A DNA stretch of 64,000 bases, taken from Hyaloscypha bicolor E. Taxonomy: Eukaryota > Ascomycota > Leotiomycetes > Helotiales > Hyaloscyphaceae. Location of the stretch: NCBI RefSeq assembly GCF_002865645.1, contig NW_020194684.1, positions 4,317,952-4,381,951 on the forward strand. Reading direction: 5' to 3'. Shown in pieces: positions 12,560 through 23,683 of this stretch; positions within the stretch are counted from its first letter, which is position 1; each line of letters begins with the position of its first letter. The notes under the pieces are model-generated. The model did not search any database. It was not told the origin of the DNA and saw nothing but the letters and a program-made list of their open reading frames with translations. A program made the position numbers and the translations under genes.

Positions 12560-15500
12560 TCAATATGGTCCAACACCTGGTAAAAACCCCGAAGCATCCA
12601 AGTCAATTTGCTGATCAGGTGGGAACAGGGCGTCAAATGCATCCTGAAAATGTTGTCAGCTCAATCCTCACTTTTTAAGAGAATGCAGAAATACCCAGTC
12701 GATATCAGCCATCAAGTCGTCTGCCCCAGGAGGCACTGCAAGAGGAGGTTGTCCAGATCCACTTGCCGAGTCACTGCTTGCCTCCGGGCTCTGAGAACTC
12801 GGGAGAGCCCATAAGGATTCCCCATTCGCACTGCCTGCAAAAACCACGGCCTGAACCAACGGCACCCTGCCAACACTTGGGCCGGGTACTCCCATGATAC
12901 CTCCAGGTCCATAGACCAGGGGCGCGTCAGTCGGAGTTGGAAGCTTTTCTTCTCGAGGTGAAGTCATATAATGAAGCCCATGACTCTGGACTGTATTTAC
13001 ACTGCTGTCTGAAACTCGAGGTTCTCGTTGCCCGACGTGTTTCTCCATCTGCACTGGAGCTCGCATGCCTCGCATACTCTGGTACACTGCAGTCTTTTGC
13101 TGCAATTCTGAAAGAATCTTCCTCCCTTTCACCCGTCGCGGGTCCTCAGGATTGCATTCAAAGATCCAATCAAGGCAAGCCCAAATCCGGTCAGCTTCTT
13201 TGCGTTGTGGGTAGACGTATACTTCCATGAGAAGGAGGAAGGCGGCATGATATTGCTGGTAAGCTCCGGCGTACCAAGACCACGGTTTCAGCTCGGGGAG
13301 GGTCTCCAAAGCCACAGCAGTCTCGAGAAGTGTAGTACCTGATGCAAGCATAATATTTCGAAGACGGTCCGGCATTGGTGCCACCACAGAGTTGTGGTAA
13401 CGATGCAGGACCATAATATGAAGTCTCGAGAGGAGCAGTGCCTTGACAACTTTTGCGCATTTCTGCACGGGAATTCTCTCATCCATGAGGTGATCGTATC
13501 TTGCCGCCATGTTGTTACGGAATGTCTCGATCTTGCTTAGAACAGCTGTGAGACTTATCTTCCTTCGTTCGATTCTCGGTCTGTCGACCCAAATTGTCCT
13601 CATCATTTCATTGACCTCGAAGCGAATGAGACTGAAGGTTGAATCCGTCCATCGATCTGCACTTGCAGGGAGCTTTCCAGAAGCATTGATCTCGATATCG
13701 TCTACATTGAGAGGCAATTTCGTATCAAACTCATCACGTCTTACCGTTGGCCGGGGGCCTTGGGCTTCACAAGTCCTGATATCCAGAAAACACAGCTGAT
13801 GCCATACTAAACGGCGAATATGGGTTTCGAGTGGGTTCATCCCGTAGGTCTCACCATCTCGATGAAGCCCCATACATTCTGCCATTCGTATAGCTGCACC
13901 AAGGAGAACCGAATGCGCTCTGGAGAGCTCTGACCTGCAAAGGGGGATCTTGGTGAAACACTTAGTAATGGATCTCGGGTATTGAGCACGAAAACTCACT
14001 AGATACATCACAAATGACTGAAGCGTTTCAATCTTCGTAGTGCGGAGAAAATTGGCCCGTCCAAGAGCAGTTTCCGTGCCAAGTCTTAGTAAAGTCAGCA
14101 TGAACACCAGCGTAAATCACGCGTGAGATTCTCTGGGTATTTTCTACGAGAGATGACATTGAAAAGGTTCATTGGCCTTAATCAGAAGGGACCTAAGAAG
14201 CTTCGAGGAATGTTGCTTGGAGACGGCTAGCGCATTATACGTCCGCAATAGGCCACGAGCGCGAACCCCTCTCTTGCGGGCCGTGATTCACAACACCGCC
14301 AGGAGTTGAAAATTTGCTTTGGATTTCCTCGAAGAAACAAATACTCACTTGAAGTTATCAATCATACTAGCTTTCGAGACTCCAAAATCACGGATTATAG
14401 TGCTCTCATCCATGCTTACAACGGCAGAGAACATTACTGCAAAGACAATCGTTTGGACTGAGTTAGGCGGTTCAACGCCAAGAGAGACTTCATCCCAGAA
14501 GCTGTGATATTCTCTCTCGAACGTGGGGCGATGAACTATCTGGCAAATCGGGTGTACACAATCAAAGAATTGCTTGATTAGTCTATCAGCGGCCAATTGA
14601 GAAGGGAGAAAGTCAATCAGCGAGGCATTTTGTGAACCAGTTCCCCCGAAAAAGAATCCGGAGGAAGGCATGATATACGCAGGCCCGGGCTTCAACCATT
14701 CGGAGGCAGGCCTGCAGTAAATTAGCACTGTATATCTGAGAGGAGTGGAAAGGAGCTGAGAGTTTCCGAACTACCCCGGTTTCCAGGACACGAGCGCAAA
14801 GGCTCCACAGAAGCCATTATGACCACGGCTCTTAGGAAAAAGAAAAGTATGAGGAAGAAACACTGCTAGAACTAGACTTACGGGATGGGTGCCATTGGCT
14901 GAGGCGGTGAAAAGGCTCGTCCTTCGTCCTGTTCCTTATTTCCAGACATGAAAGTATCTGACATGGTAAATTCCAACTGTAAGAAGGGTTAGTTAGCTAT
15001 GGCTTCTGATAATACAGAATGAAATCCATGTCCAGTATCAAGCCTAGCAACAGAGAAAACTTAGACATACCTCTTGTGATATCTTGGGTCTGAAGAAACC
15101 ACCAATACGTTCTGTGATTCGCATCTTTCCCAGCTGAATACCCAGGTCTAAAAGGTCATCGTCCTCGCCATACTCATCGTACGCCGCATCAACAACAGCG
15201 AGAGGGGTAGGCTCAAGGTCCTTCTCATCTTCATTTGCTGGAAGATCGTCATCCTCCTCACCTGGGAGAGCTCTATCCTGGCTTGAAGAAGTAGGGACAG
15301 CAGCAACATTCTTCGCCACATCGCGTTCAAGCAGTCGTTCCAAAGATCCAACTTTCTCCTTGATTTCCGTGAGCTTCAGCTGACTTGCCTGGTCTAGTGC
15401 CGGTGAGAGGAAAACGCAGTCTCGCGTGAACTTAACACAATTCGCGCACGGGTGAGACTTATTACACTTCAATTTCCTGCGTCGACATTCTAGACAACTC

Positions 15501-15697
15501 GTTATCATGCGGTTTCTCCTCCTGATTCGTGGCGCTGCCGAGGACGAGGCCGACGGCGCACTCGCGCCAGAAGGGACGGTTGTAGGGGGTGAACCGGATG
15601 GAGGACCGACTGCAGGAGCATTGGAAGAGGGTGCAGAGAGCCGTGGTTGGGCCTCGGGGAATGGCCCTTGGCTGTTGTTTGTGTTGAAAGCTTCCAT
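12560..15697 (-). CDS. Zn2Cys6 transcription factor with fungal-specific TF domain
   Basis: This is a nuclear DNA-binding regulator. Six exons (15697-15071, 14976-14882, 14711-14349, 14084-14000, 13948-12695 and 12643-12560) give 835 aa. The binuclear zinc cluster CLECRRRKLKCNKSHPCANC is at about residues 68-88, followed by a leucine-rich linker/dimerisation stretch and an acidic segment. The middle homology domain is evident (FFDCVHPICQIVHRPTF; RMAECMGLHRDGETYG; RLVWHQLCFLDIR). Intron 4 (13949-13999) is 51 nt, in frame and stop-free. Splicing it gives MYLIPLCRSELSRAHS, as in homologues. A small last exon adds DAFDALFPP... and the stop. The start at 15697 was chosen because no earlier in-frame ATG exists. 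Target genes are unknown. Confidence 0.9.
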
Positions 15698-16475
15698 ATG
15701 GCGAGCGAGAACGCGTTTGGCGGATGGGCCGGCGCCCCAGGCTCCTGACACCGCTGGAGAGTGACCTATGGGCTATGCGTACGCTTAAAGGGGCTTTATG
15801 AAATGCACAATACCCAGACAAATTCGAGGAGTCCCTAGAGAGCGAAAAGCGAATTTACGGCCGAAAGCATCCTACTTGGAGGTTGAGTGCGCTTTGGTAA
15901 TCATAGCCTCACAATATTCAACCAATGGTGTTGGACTCGACTACTCGACGGGCAACCACCACCAAGTCGTAAGTGATGGGTCAACATGAAGAGCTACTCG
16001 GGACTTGTGGGCTTTCATTTCAATCAAAAAACCCTCAGCCACTTGAATGCCCAAGCCAATTAATTATCTCGCACCATTAAGCTCCCGCCACCAGTTTTCA
16101 TACCATATCAAGTTTTCGAAAATGTGTTGAATTCACCAAGATGTTTGGATGCATGAAAGCAAACTCATCACGCGGAAGATGATGTAAAGACCAAATTTCT
16201 TTTCCATGCTATCTATCCGTCTAAACGCCAACGAAACAATCCCCGGGCAGCCCCTGGAAAGAACAGCGGTTGAAGAACGCAAAGCCAATAAGCCGTCGGC
16301 TTGTCATGAAGGCCGGAACTTCTGCATGTCGTCCATGCGGTGATCCGTATACCCCTCACGAAGCCACGTAACAAACCTGATATGATGCTCGCTGCGAACA
16401 GCAGACAACCCAGACCAATGCAAAAATGCCAAAGGAAACCACGCTGCTATTAGAATCCAGCCACTGTCGTCAAGC
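15698..16475. other. Intergenic region
   Basis: This is 778 bp between the transcription-factor start and the Hsp40 3' end. It should hold the promoter of the first and the terminator of the second. I see no coding exon, RNA gene or clear repeat in it. Confidence 0.5.
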
Positions 16476-17894
16476 TTATTGTGAAGCACATTGGACCCGC
16501 TCGCCACCTGCCGGATGTCCGTCTTCGTCCTCTTCATCCATTCCGGTAGCACCTTGGGCTCGTGCTTGTTGACTCGGATCGACATCCTCGAAGTCAACGA
16601 TTTCGGTCATGGTCTCTCCAGGGGGAATAACGGTCTGTTTTGAGCCGGGAAGAATAGCCTTCAGAGCCTCGAACGCCGCAGGATCGGCGGTGAAGTTCTT
16701 CTCAGGGAATTTGACGTCGAATTGCACGTACATGTTGCCAAAATCGTGGTGGCGGTATGAGGGCATACCTTGGCCTCGGATCATTTTTACAGATCCTGCA
16801 AAAAAAGTCAGAATAGGTCTCGAGGAACTAGAGTGGTGCGCAGCACTTACCAGGTGCAACAACCTCCCCTGGAAGAATATCCACGCTCAACCACCGATCA
16901 TCCAAGTGCTCGATGAATATGGATCCTCCAGCAAGCGCTGTAACGAGGTCGATTTCTGCGTGATAGAAGAGGTCGTCGTCCTTGCGCTGGAATCTTGCGT
17001 GGGGCTTCTGCTCGATCTCAAAAATAACATCACCAGGTTGGACTCCAGGCGTTTGGTCGCCCTCTCCTCTGAAGTCGATTTTGTGACCTGTGCGAACACC
17101 TCTATCCACGTGGACGTGGAGGACCTTCCGCTCAACGATTGTCTTCTTGCCACTGCAGGTCTTGCATCGATCCTTCTCTCGGATGATCTCACCTTCTCCA
17201 TTACAGTCGGGGCAGACGGTCTGGAAACGCTGGATCATAGGGCCCATCTGGCGCATCATCGTCTTCATACCGTGGCCATCACATCCAGCGCACTTCTTGA
17301 CGGCACCTTCCTTTCCACCACGTCCATCACATTTAGGGCAGATAACGGATTTTTGCAGGGCGAGCTTGGAAACCTTGCCCCTGTAGATATCCTCGAGGGA
17401 AACCTTGTGGACATGATGGATTGTGCGAGCTTTCGGGGGTCCGCGTTGAGGCATACCACCACCAAACATGCCGCCAAGCCCACCACCACCAAATGCGGAT
17501 CCTCCGCCAAAGAATTGAGAGAAGAGGTCCTCGGCGTTCATTCCACCGCCTCCAGCACCGCCCTCTAATCCTTCCTCGCCATATTGATCGTAGATAGCCC
17601 GCTTCTGTGGGTCGGAAAGGACCTCGTATGCGTGGGAAAGGTCTTTGAATTTGTCTGCTGCCTCGGGATTGTGGGCATTCTTATCTTAACTGATATTAGA
17701 GCTGTGCACAGAATCCAAACAGGCAGCCCAGAACTAACCAGGGTGATGCTTCAGGGCACCGATCTTGTATGCTTTCTTGAGTTCTGCCTCGGTGCAGTTT
17801 TGAGAGACCTAGAATGAAGATGAGCAATCATTTCCCGAAAGGGGGGTAAATTGCTTACACCGAGGATGTCGTAGAATTTGGTGTCTTTCGCCAT
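16476..17894 (-). CDS. YDJ1: Type I Hsp40 co-chaperone, farnesylated (YDJ1/MAS5 family)
   Basis: This stimulates Hsp70 ATPase activity and presents unfolded or mitochondrial-bound precursors. The exons are 17894-17859, 17808-17739, 17684-16851 and 16795-16476, giving 419 aa. The J domain begins [12 protein letters not shown]. The HPD motif is assembled across intron 2 (LKHHP|DKN). A Gly-rich linker ([15 protein letters not shown]) follows. Then come four zinc repeats: [24 protein letters not shown] and CKTCSGKK. The protein ends in CASQ, a CaaX box identical to that of yeast Ydj1, so farnesylation and attachment to ER/mitochondrial membranes are expected. A GAAtcTTC heat-shock-like pair lies near 18,408 in the shared upstream region (weak evidence). 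Confidence 0.96.
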
Positions 17895-18877
17895 AGTTCC
17901 AACTTAGAGGTACGGGAAGGGAGATTCGACAAGCCTGAATCCTGTATCGTTGGCTCTCGGCGAGGGTTGCGTCTCGAGAGTTGTCCTTTGCGCCGTTGAG
18001 GCAGGGGTTCGAAAAGTATCGAGCTTATGCTGACTCTCTATGGCAACAATGTCAGTGTACAGTCAGGCCACAAGAAGGTAGACGATCTTGAGAGGATGCG
18101 ACCCGGTCCTGATAAGAGGAGAAGAGTGCAGACTTCTTAGATCCAGGCAACCAAGAGATCCACTCACTGTTCGAGAATGAGGCTGAGGCCTTGCCGCGCG
18201 CAATGTTCTTCCTGCGTTGCTTTCGCAATCAATTTCTCAGGAAGAGATCGATTGTGAATGTACTCGAGAGGTGAAGTAGTAGAAGATCGACTCAAACTCC
18301 AACAAGTTTGTGGTGTCTTGGGTGTGTGGTTCAAGGTTGATGCTGAAGATTGAATTTGGTCGGAGTTAGTGGCAGCGATAAAAAGGCGTCGCTAAAAGGG
18401 TGGCTTCGAATCTTCCAAACAGTTCTAAACTCTTCTTCTGCTTCAAAAGCAGGCAAACTTCCATGCAGCCTCGCCCGCAAATACACCCACTCCACTCCGC
18501 CCTCACAGCAGACTCTCGAACTGAGCTGGCAGTGACTTTCTTATCGGCCTTCCAAAAAGTGAAATCGTGATCAAGGTGCAGTGGGTGGCCAGCAGATGGA
18601 AAATCCATCGCAGGCCAAAAATAGCATAGTCCTCCTGCAGGACACTCGCCAGGGCTGCCAATCAGCGTCGATCCCCAGTCAGGAATCCCTTATCGCGCTG
18701 ATGATAAGAGACCGTTGATGAATGACACAACGTTTGTGAGTGAGGGGCTGGAGTGGCTGGAGGGGCAACGGAAAGTCAAGTCATGTGGAGCATGAAAAAT
18801 GAAGCTTTTCTTTTCGAGATGCAAGATACAAGATACTCGGTTTGCTCTTCATCGCTATTCAAGTAGCACAATTCACA

Positions 18878-19619
18878 ATGAATGACCTAGAAGCGTTCGC
18901 AATTGCCCTTGAGGAAGCTCGGCTGGGCTACAGAGAAGGTGGCGTGCCGGTAAGCACTCTCGAGTAACTAAGTGAGACTTTCCAGTTCTGAGATGATTGG
19001 TCTAGATTGGAGCTGCATTGGTTTCTCAAGATGGCAAACTGCTTGGGAGGGGGCACAACATGCGCGTGCAGAAAGGCTCAGCAATCCATCATGTGGGTTT
19101 TAGATTTAGATTTTGGGGCAGTATTAATATGGTATCAGGGGGAAACTGCAGCACTAGAGAATTCAGGACGGCTTCCCGCTTCAGTAAGTCGAGTTTGCCT
19201 ATCTCACCAAAGCTACCTATTTGAGAAAGGCTGACCCGAGACTCCGGATAGGCATACAGAGGTGCTACCATGTTTACAACCCTCTCTCCTTGTGATATGT
19301 GGTATGAATCCCTACAAGAGATATTCCTGATTACCAACCACGAACAGCACGGGGGCCTGCATCCTCTATGGAATCTCGCGAGTTGTGATTGGTGAGAACA
19401 AGACTTTCCTTGGCGGCGAAGCCTACCTGAAGCAAAGAGGCGTTGAGGTTGTTGTTTTGGAGAGTCAGGAATGTCAAGACTTGATGGACTTATTCATTAA
19501 GGAGAAGCCCGAAGTCTGGTAAGTGGTCCGAGGCATGCCGAGACACGGAGGCTGATTGGGCTTGTAGGAACGAGGACATTGGTGAAGAGGAGAGGGTTTA
19601 CTCCAAAGAATTGAAATGA
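18878..19619 (+). CDS. FCY1: Cytosine deaminase
   Basis: This converts cytosine to uracil in pyrimidine salvage, and the family also deaminates 5-fluorocytosine. Six short exons (18878-18949, 19006-19092, 19139-19183, 19252-19301, 19348-19518 and 19568-19619) give 158 aa, the same length as the yeast enzyme. The zinc site is complete: H53-G-E55 (spliced IHH|GETAALE) and PCDMC (C82, C85). The intervening IGAALVSQDGKLLGRGHN and TGACILYGISRVVIGENKTF match the family. Five introns in a 158-codon gene is dense. The gene is convergent with HEM12, leaving only 70 bp for both 3' ends. Confidence 0.95.
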
Positions 19620-19689
19620 GAAGACGAATGAATTAATCGATCAACGATTTTGCAGAGAAGCGGTGCAATTGATGGTTGATATAGAGCCA

Positions 19690-20984
19690 TTAGCTTCCCG
19701 CGAGTCTATGAATCTCTTCAAAGTAGAACTTCAGGTCATCGGGTTTCACGCCGGGGGTGATTCCTGAAGAGGTCAGCACAGAGTAGAAAGACAACAAATG
19801 CGGAACTCACCATGGCCCAGATTCGCGATCCAGCCCTGTTTTCCACCACCGAAGCCTTGCACCATGTCTTCCACGACTACCGTTATAGCTTCTCTCGATC
19901 CATATAATACACCAGGATCTGCGTTGCCCTGAAAAACAATTGGCCTGTTGCCTCTGATCTTGACAGCTTCCGCTGGGTCTTGTAACCAGTCCAAACCAAC
20001 AACCTGGTACCCTAAATCACACAAGGAATCGAGTGCATACCAGGCTCCTTTCGCAAAGACAACCATTGGGACGGGGTCCAGGTTCATCTCCTTCAATCGT
20101 TTGGGAAGATGTTTCGAAATGTATGCGAGGTATGGCAGGGAAAACGCTTTGAATGACGACGGCGATAGCTCACCAGCCCACGAATCAAAGACTTGAACTA
20201 GCTGGGCATTCTTCAGTGACAAGACTCCGACATCTTCAGGTAGAATAACGTACCTGAGCACCAGCCTTAACTTGCAATGCAAGATACTCGACACAGACTT
20301 CGGAGATCTTTTGTAGAAGATCCTTGCTTGCCTTCGGATATTTGTAGATCCAGGTCTTGATTTTGGCGAACATCTTACTTCCACCGCCTTCAACCATATA
20401 GCAGAGCAAGGTCCACGGTGCACCACAGAAACCGAACAGTGGGACTCGCCCTTCAAGCTTGTGTCTCGTCAGAGTAATGGCTTTGTATACATAATCCAAT
20501 TCTCCGGCGACATCCACTTTCTTATTCATGACCTTGCCGTACTGGCCGTCTTCAGGGTCTTTGAGGGGATTCGGAAAGTGCGGGCCCACCTTGTCCACCA
20601 TCTCGACGGCCATTCCCATGGCTTGAGGTATGACAAGGATATCCGAGAAGATGATTGCAGCATCCACGAGACCGGCAAAGCGCTCAATGGGTTGGAGGGT
20701 CAAGGTCGAGGCAATTTCGGGGGAGCGGCAGCAGTCGAAGAAGTCGTGCTTTCCTTTGGCTTCATGGTACTCCGGTAGATATCGCCCCGCTGAGAGAAAC
20801 ATCAGTATAAATTTCTCCCCTAGAAGAGATTTATTCGTACCTTGACGCATCACCCACATTGGAGGTCTCTCGACTTTCTGGCCTTCAGAAGTTAACGATT
20901 TCTCATTGATACGGGGGGGGGAATCCTACCCCATGCTGTCCTAATAATCAAGTCATTTTGAAGAGGCTCAAATTGGTGAGCCAT
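19690..20984 (-). CDS. HEM12: Uroporphyrinogen decarboxylase
   Basis: This catalyses the fifth step of haem synthesis, removing four acetate carboxyls from uroporphyrinogen III to give coproporphyrinogen III in the cytosol. The exons are 20984-20930, 20882-20841, 20789-20254, 20201-19811 and 19763-19690, giving 365 aa, typical for the family. Splicing builds [16 protein letters not shown] (URO-D signature 1). [18 protein letters not shown] (signature 2) lies in exon 3. The catalytic-pocket [15 protein letters not shown] is present, and the C-terminal ANLGHGITPGV is restored across the last intron. A poly-G run lies in intron 1. The gene is divergent from the next gene (357 bp). Confidence 0.95.
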
Positions 20985-21341
20985 GGCTTCCGTCTTGTTG
21001 TACGATCAAGGTCCCGGATCAGCACGTTTCTCTGCACCAAAACAGTCACCCCGCCAAGGCTGGTGAAGCGTCGTGCCTGAATTTTGACTGGCTGCAGGGG
21101 TGGCACAGTCCTTGTGGGAATCGGCGCCAGCCACGATTGTCAGGCATCACGCGCAACTTGGGGGAAACTTCAACCAGCTGCGGAGCCAGCCTTCGACATC
21201 TCATCAAAAGCCACAATTCGAATCACTGGAGATCGAAGCTACCTCCGCACAACTGGAACTCACCAATTGGCTCCATCACACACTTTCTCCGCTTGAAGGC
21301 CGTCCGCAACGCCTCGAATGTCTCCCAAAACTTCTTAATTC

Positions 21342-23588
21342 ATGCTTCCCCGACCTGCGGCTTGCTGTCCAGCAGTGAAGCGACACCTCTTTCAGCCGTC
21401 CGACTCTATCTGGGTATCCGACGAGGTGCTTCGCCATGCTTTTCAGAGATTTGTTAATTCACGCTCCGGGAAGCGTTATGGGAGCTTCGTTCCTGGTCCT
21501 CTAGAGAGCCGCCGCAGGCTTGGGAAAAGACGAATGGCACACCTCACCGAATCCGCTCCGGCACCAGCACACAACACGGGGCCCCTATGGGGCTTCTTTG
21601 GAGACGTAGGCAATGCCCAATGGCAGTGGGAGGCGCCTACAACCCGAAAATCAACAGGGGCCTCTACTGCAGCACTACCCGCCTGGCTCTTGGAATGGAA
21701 CACTTCCCCAGAGGTAGTCCCCGAGTCGGCTGTCGTTGAAGGCTCAATGAATAAGCCTACAAAAGAGGCAGTTGCAATTGAGGAAGATATTGTCAAATTT
21801 CGAACAACGCTTCTGGCTGCTAGTTCAGATCAATTGCACGACATATGTGAAGAGTTCAACCAGTTGTACAAGCAAAGTCTAAGATTAGGCCTCGTCTCCG
21901 GAATTACAATGCACAGAGCTCTCAATACCATATCGCGGGACATACGCCTCGCATTCTCAGACTCGGGTCTCGGGGACACTCAGCGTCTTCTTTCGTTCTA
22001 TCAAGCCTTTTGGGATGGAGTGTTAAGTTGTAAAGTGCTTCAGCCCGTCGACTTGGATGCCAGATTACTAAACAGATTCTTATCCTATCTCGGGAACCTA
22101 CCTAGCTGTACGGAGGTCCAAACTTTATTCCACGACGTCATGCATGCAGCATCTGTCACCCAGCTCGGCAAAATGAATAGGGGGGTCGATCGTTTGGTGG
22201 AAGCATGGGCTAGAAGCTGGCTACACGAGCAGCCTCCTGGTGATCCCCGGCTGTCCTTTTTGGGGGCTAGCAGAGACTTATCGGAGTCCTTGGATAGACT
22301 TGATCGTCTTCAAAGCCTAATGCACAGCAGAGAGGATGATGATCGACAGGATCTTTCCACGATTCAAAAAGCAGTTGAGGAAGCAAAGGTGATCCTTGAC
22401 AGCGCCCTGGAGCATATTGTCCAGGCTGAGAAAGCCCTTGTACCCCGAAACGGGTCTATTGAGACCCTGGCAAATATCTTAGGTTACTTGCCACAAGATC
22501 ATCTCTATCGGGTACTTGCTTCCTGCACGCAAAACATCGTCCGCATTCACAACAGCATGGAGAACCCTGTGACAGATTTGTACTATGGATGGCTGTCTCT
22601 TGTGGCAAAAGTACCGAAATTGCCTCACCAGATGTTTGTCAACATCGTAAAGAGGATGGGGAAATGCAAGGGAGTACGCGAACAACCTCTTCCAGGTGCC
22701 GTTGTCCTCAGTCGCTGGATTAGTCAAGGATACTTAGGGAAAGGAGGAGCATTGATCAGGAATACTTTCGAGGTTTCTTCCTTGAACAGTGGACCCCTTG
22801 GCCTCGGATTGGTACTTTCCGCTATCGACAAACACAGAGAGAAGGTATTCCGCCAAACAAAGGGTATTTTCAAGTTGCTCCACAATCTTGAAAGATACAG
22901 AGAGGTTTTCGGAATTCTTGCACAGATACAGGATCTAGGGTTGAAACTGCCAAGAGATATTATCGGCCCAACAATCGAGATCATGAGCAAATATGATCTT
23001 CAACTCGCATACCGCATACAAAAGATGTTCTATACTGGTCTTCGTACCAACAAACAAGTCTTGCGACCCGATCTAAACTCGAATTTCATCGTTTCCATGG
23101 TGAACCACCGTCGATTCTCTCCACAACAAATCTGGAAAGCAATGGGAGTGCCCTTTTACGAAAAGATGCAACCATCCAAAAGGTCGGCATTTTCTACAAG
23201 GCGTCTGTCGCCAGCCATGATAGAACTCGTGATGAAAGTGGCCATTGCTTTCGCACAAACAGATGCTCGATGTCAGAGGGTAGCGTTTCGCAACGTAGTT
23301 CAATGTCTCCACCATCTTCGGCGACACAACGCGCCCTTGACTCCAGAGTTAACTAGGGCTATCTCCCACGCTGGCTTTACTCGGAAAATTGTTGCTGGGG
23401 AGTGGATTAGCAAAGAGCTGCTGGATTGGGTACTTGGACTTATCGAGGTGGCCGAGGGTACTGATGTTGCAGTAATCACAGATAAAGCTGTAACTTATTG
23501 GAATGAGCAATTGGCGGAAGAGCAGGAGGAGGAGGCACGACGAAAGGCACGAGAGATGAATGTGTTGCGTGTAGGACCCATAGATTAG
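21342..23588 (+). CDS. Conserved hypothetical, probably mitochondrial helical-repeat protein
   Basis: This is an intronless 748-aa frame from a true ATG. The N terminus (MLPRPAACCPAVKRHLF...) is rich in Arg/Lys with few acids, followed by the basic RRRLGKRRM. It reads like a mitochondrial presequence. The rest is almost entirely helical-looking, with repeated short hydrophobic helices (DRLVEAWARSWL, LLHNLERYREVFGILAQIQ, MSKYDLQLAYRIQKMFY) and a charged C-terminal helix (EEQEEEARRKAREM). This resembles degenerate PPR/helical-repeat fungal mitochondrial RNA proteins, but I do not recognise a specific family and repeat spacing was not verified. It is convergent with TRM82 (95-bp gap). Coding status is strong; the function is inference. 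Confidence 0.85.
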   Translation: MLPRPAACCPAVKRHLFQPSDSIWVSDEVLRHAFQRFVNSRSGKRYGSFVPGPLESRRRLGKRRMAHLTESAPAPAHNTGPLWGFFGDVGNAQWQWEAPTTRKSTGASTAALPAWLLEWNTSPEVVPESAVVEGSMNKPTKEAVAIEEDIVKFRTTLLAASSDQLHDICEEFNQLYKQSLRLGLVSGITMHRALNTISRDIRLAFSDSGLGDTQRLLSFYQAFWDGVLSCKVLQPVDLDARLLNRFLSYLGNLPSCTEVQTLFHDVMHAASVTQLGKMNRGVDRLVEAWARSWLHEQPPGDPRLSFLGASRDLSESLDRLDRLQSLMHSREDDDRQDLSTIQKAVEEAKVILDSALEHIVQAEKALVPRNGSIETLANILGYLPQDHLYRVLASCTQNIVRIHNSMENPVTDLYYGWLSLVAKVPKLPHQMFVNIVKRMGKCKGVREQPLPGAVVLSRWISQGYLGKGGALIRNTFEVSSLNSGPLGLGLVLSAIDKHREKVFRQTKGIFKLLHNLERYREVFGILAQIQDLGLKLPRDIIGPTIEIMSKYDLQLAYRIQKMFYTGLRTNKQVLRPDLNSNFIVSMVNHRRFSPQQIWKAMGVPFYEKMQPSKRSAFSTRRLSPAMIELVMKVAIAFAQTDARCQRVAFRNVVQCLHHLRRHNAPLTPELTRAISHAGFTRKIVAGEWISKELLDWVLGLIEVAEGTDVAVITDKAVTYWNEQLAEEQEEEARRKAREMNVLRVGPID

Positions 23589-23683
23589 TGAATATATACG
23601 AGTGAGAGAGGCGTCGACTTTCGAGCTTTACTGGACGCATATCATCGTTAGAAATAGGAGCCAACATGGCAAAGCTGCTTGCA

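Noticed and set aside
16609..17568. 319-codon plus-strand frame
   Set aside because: It is exactly antisense to the well-supported YDJ1 gene and has no family signature.
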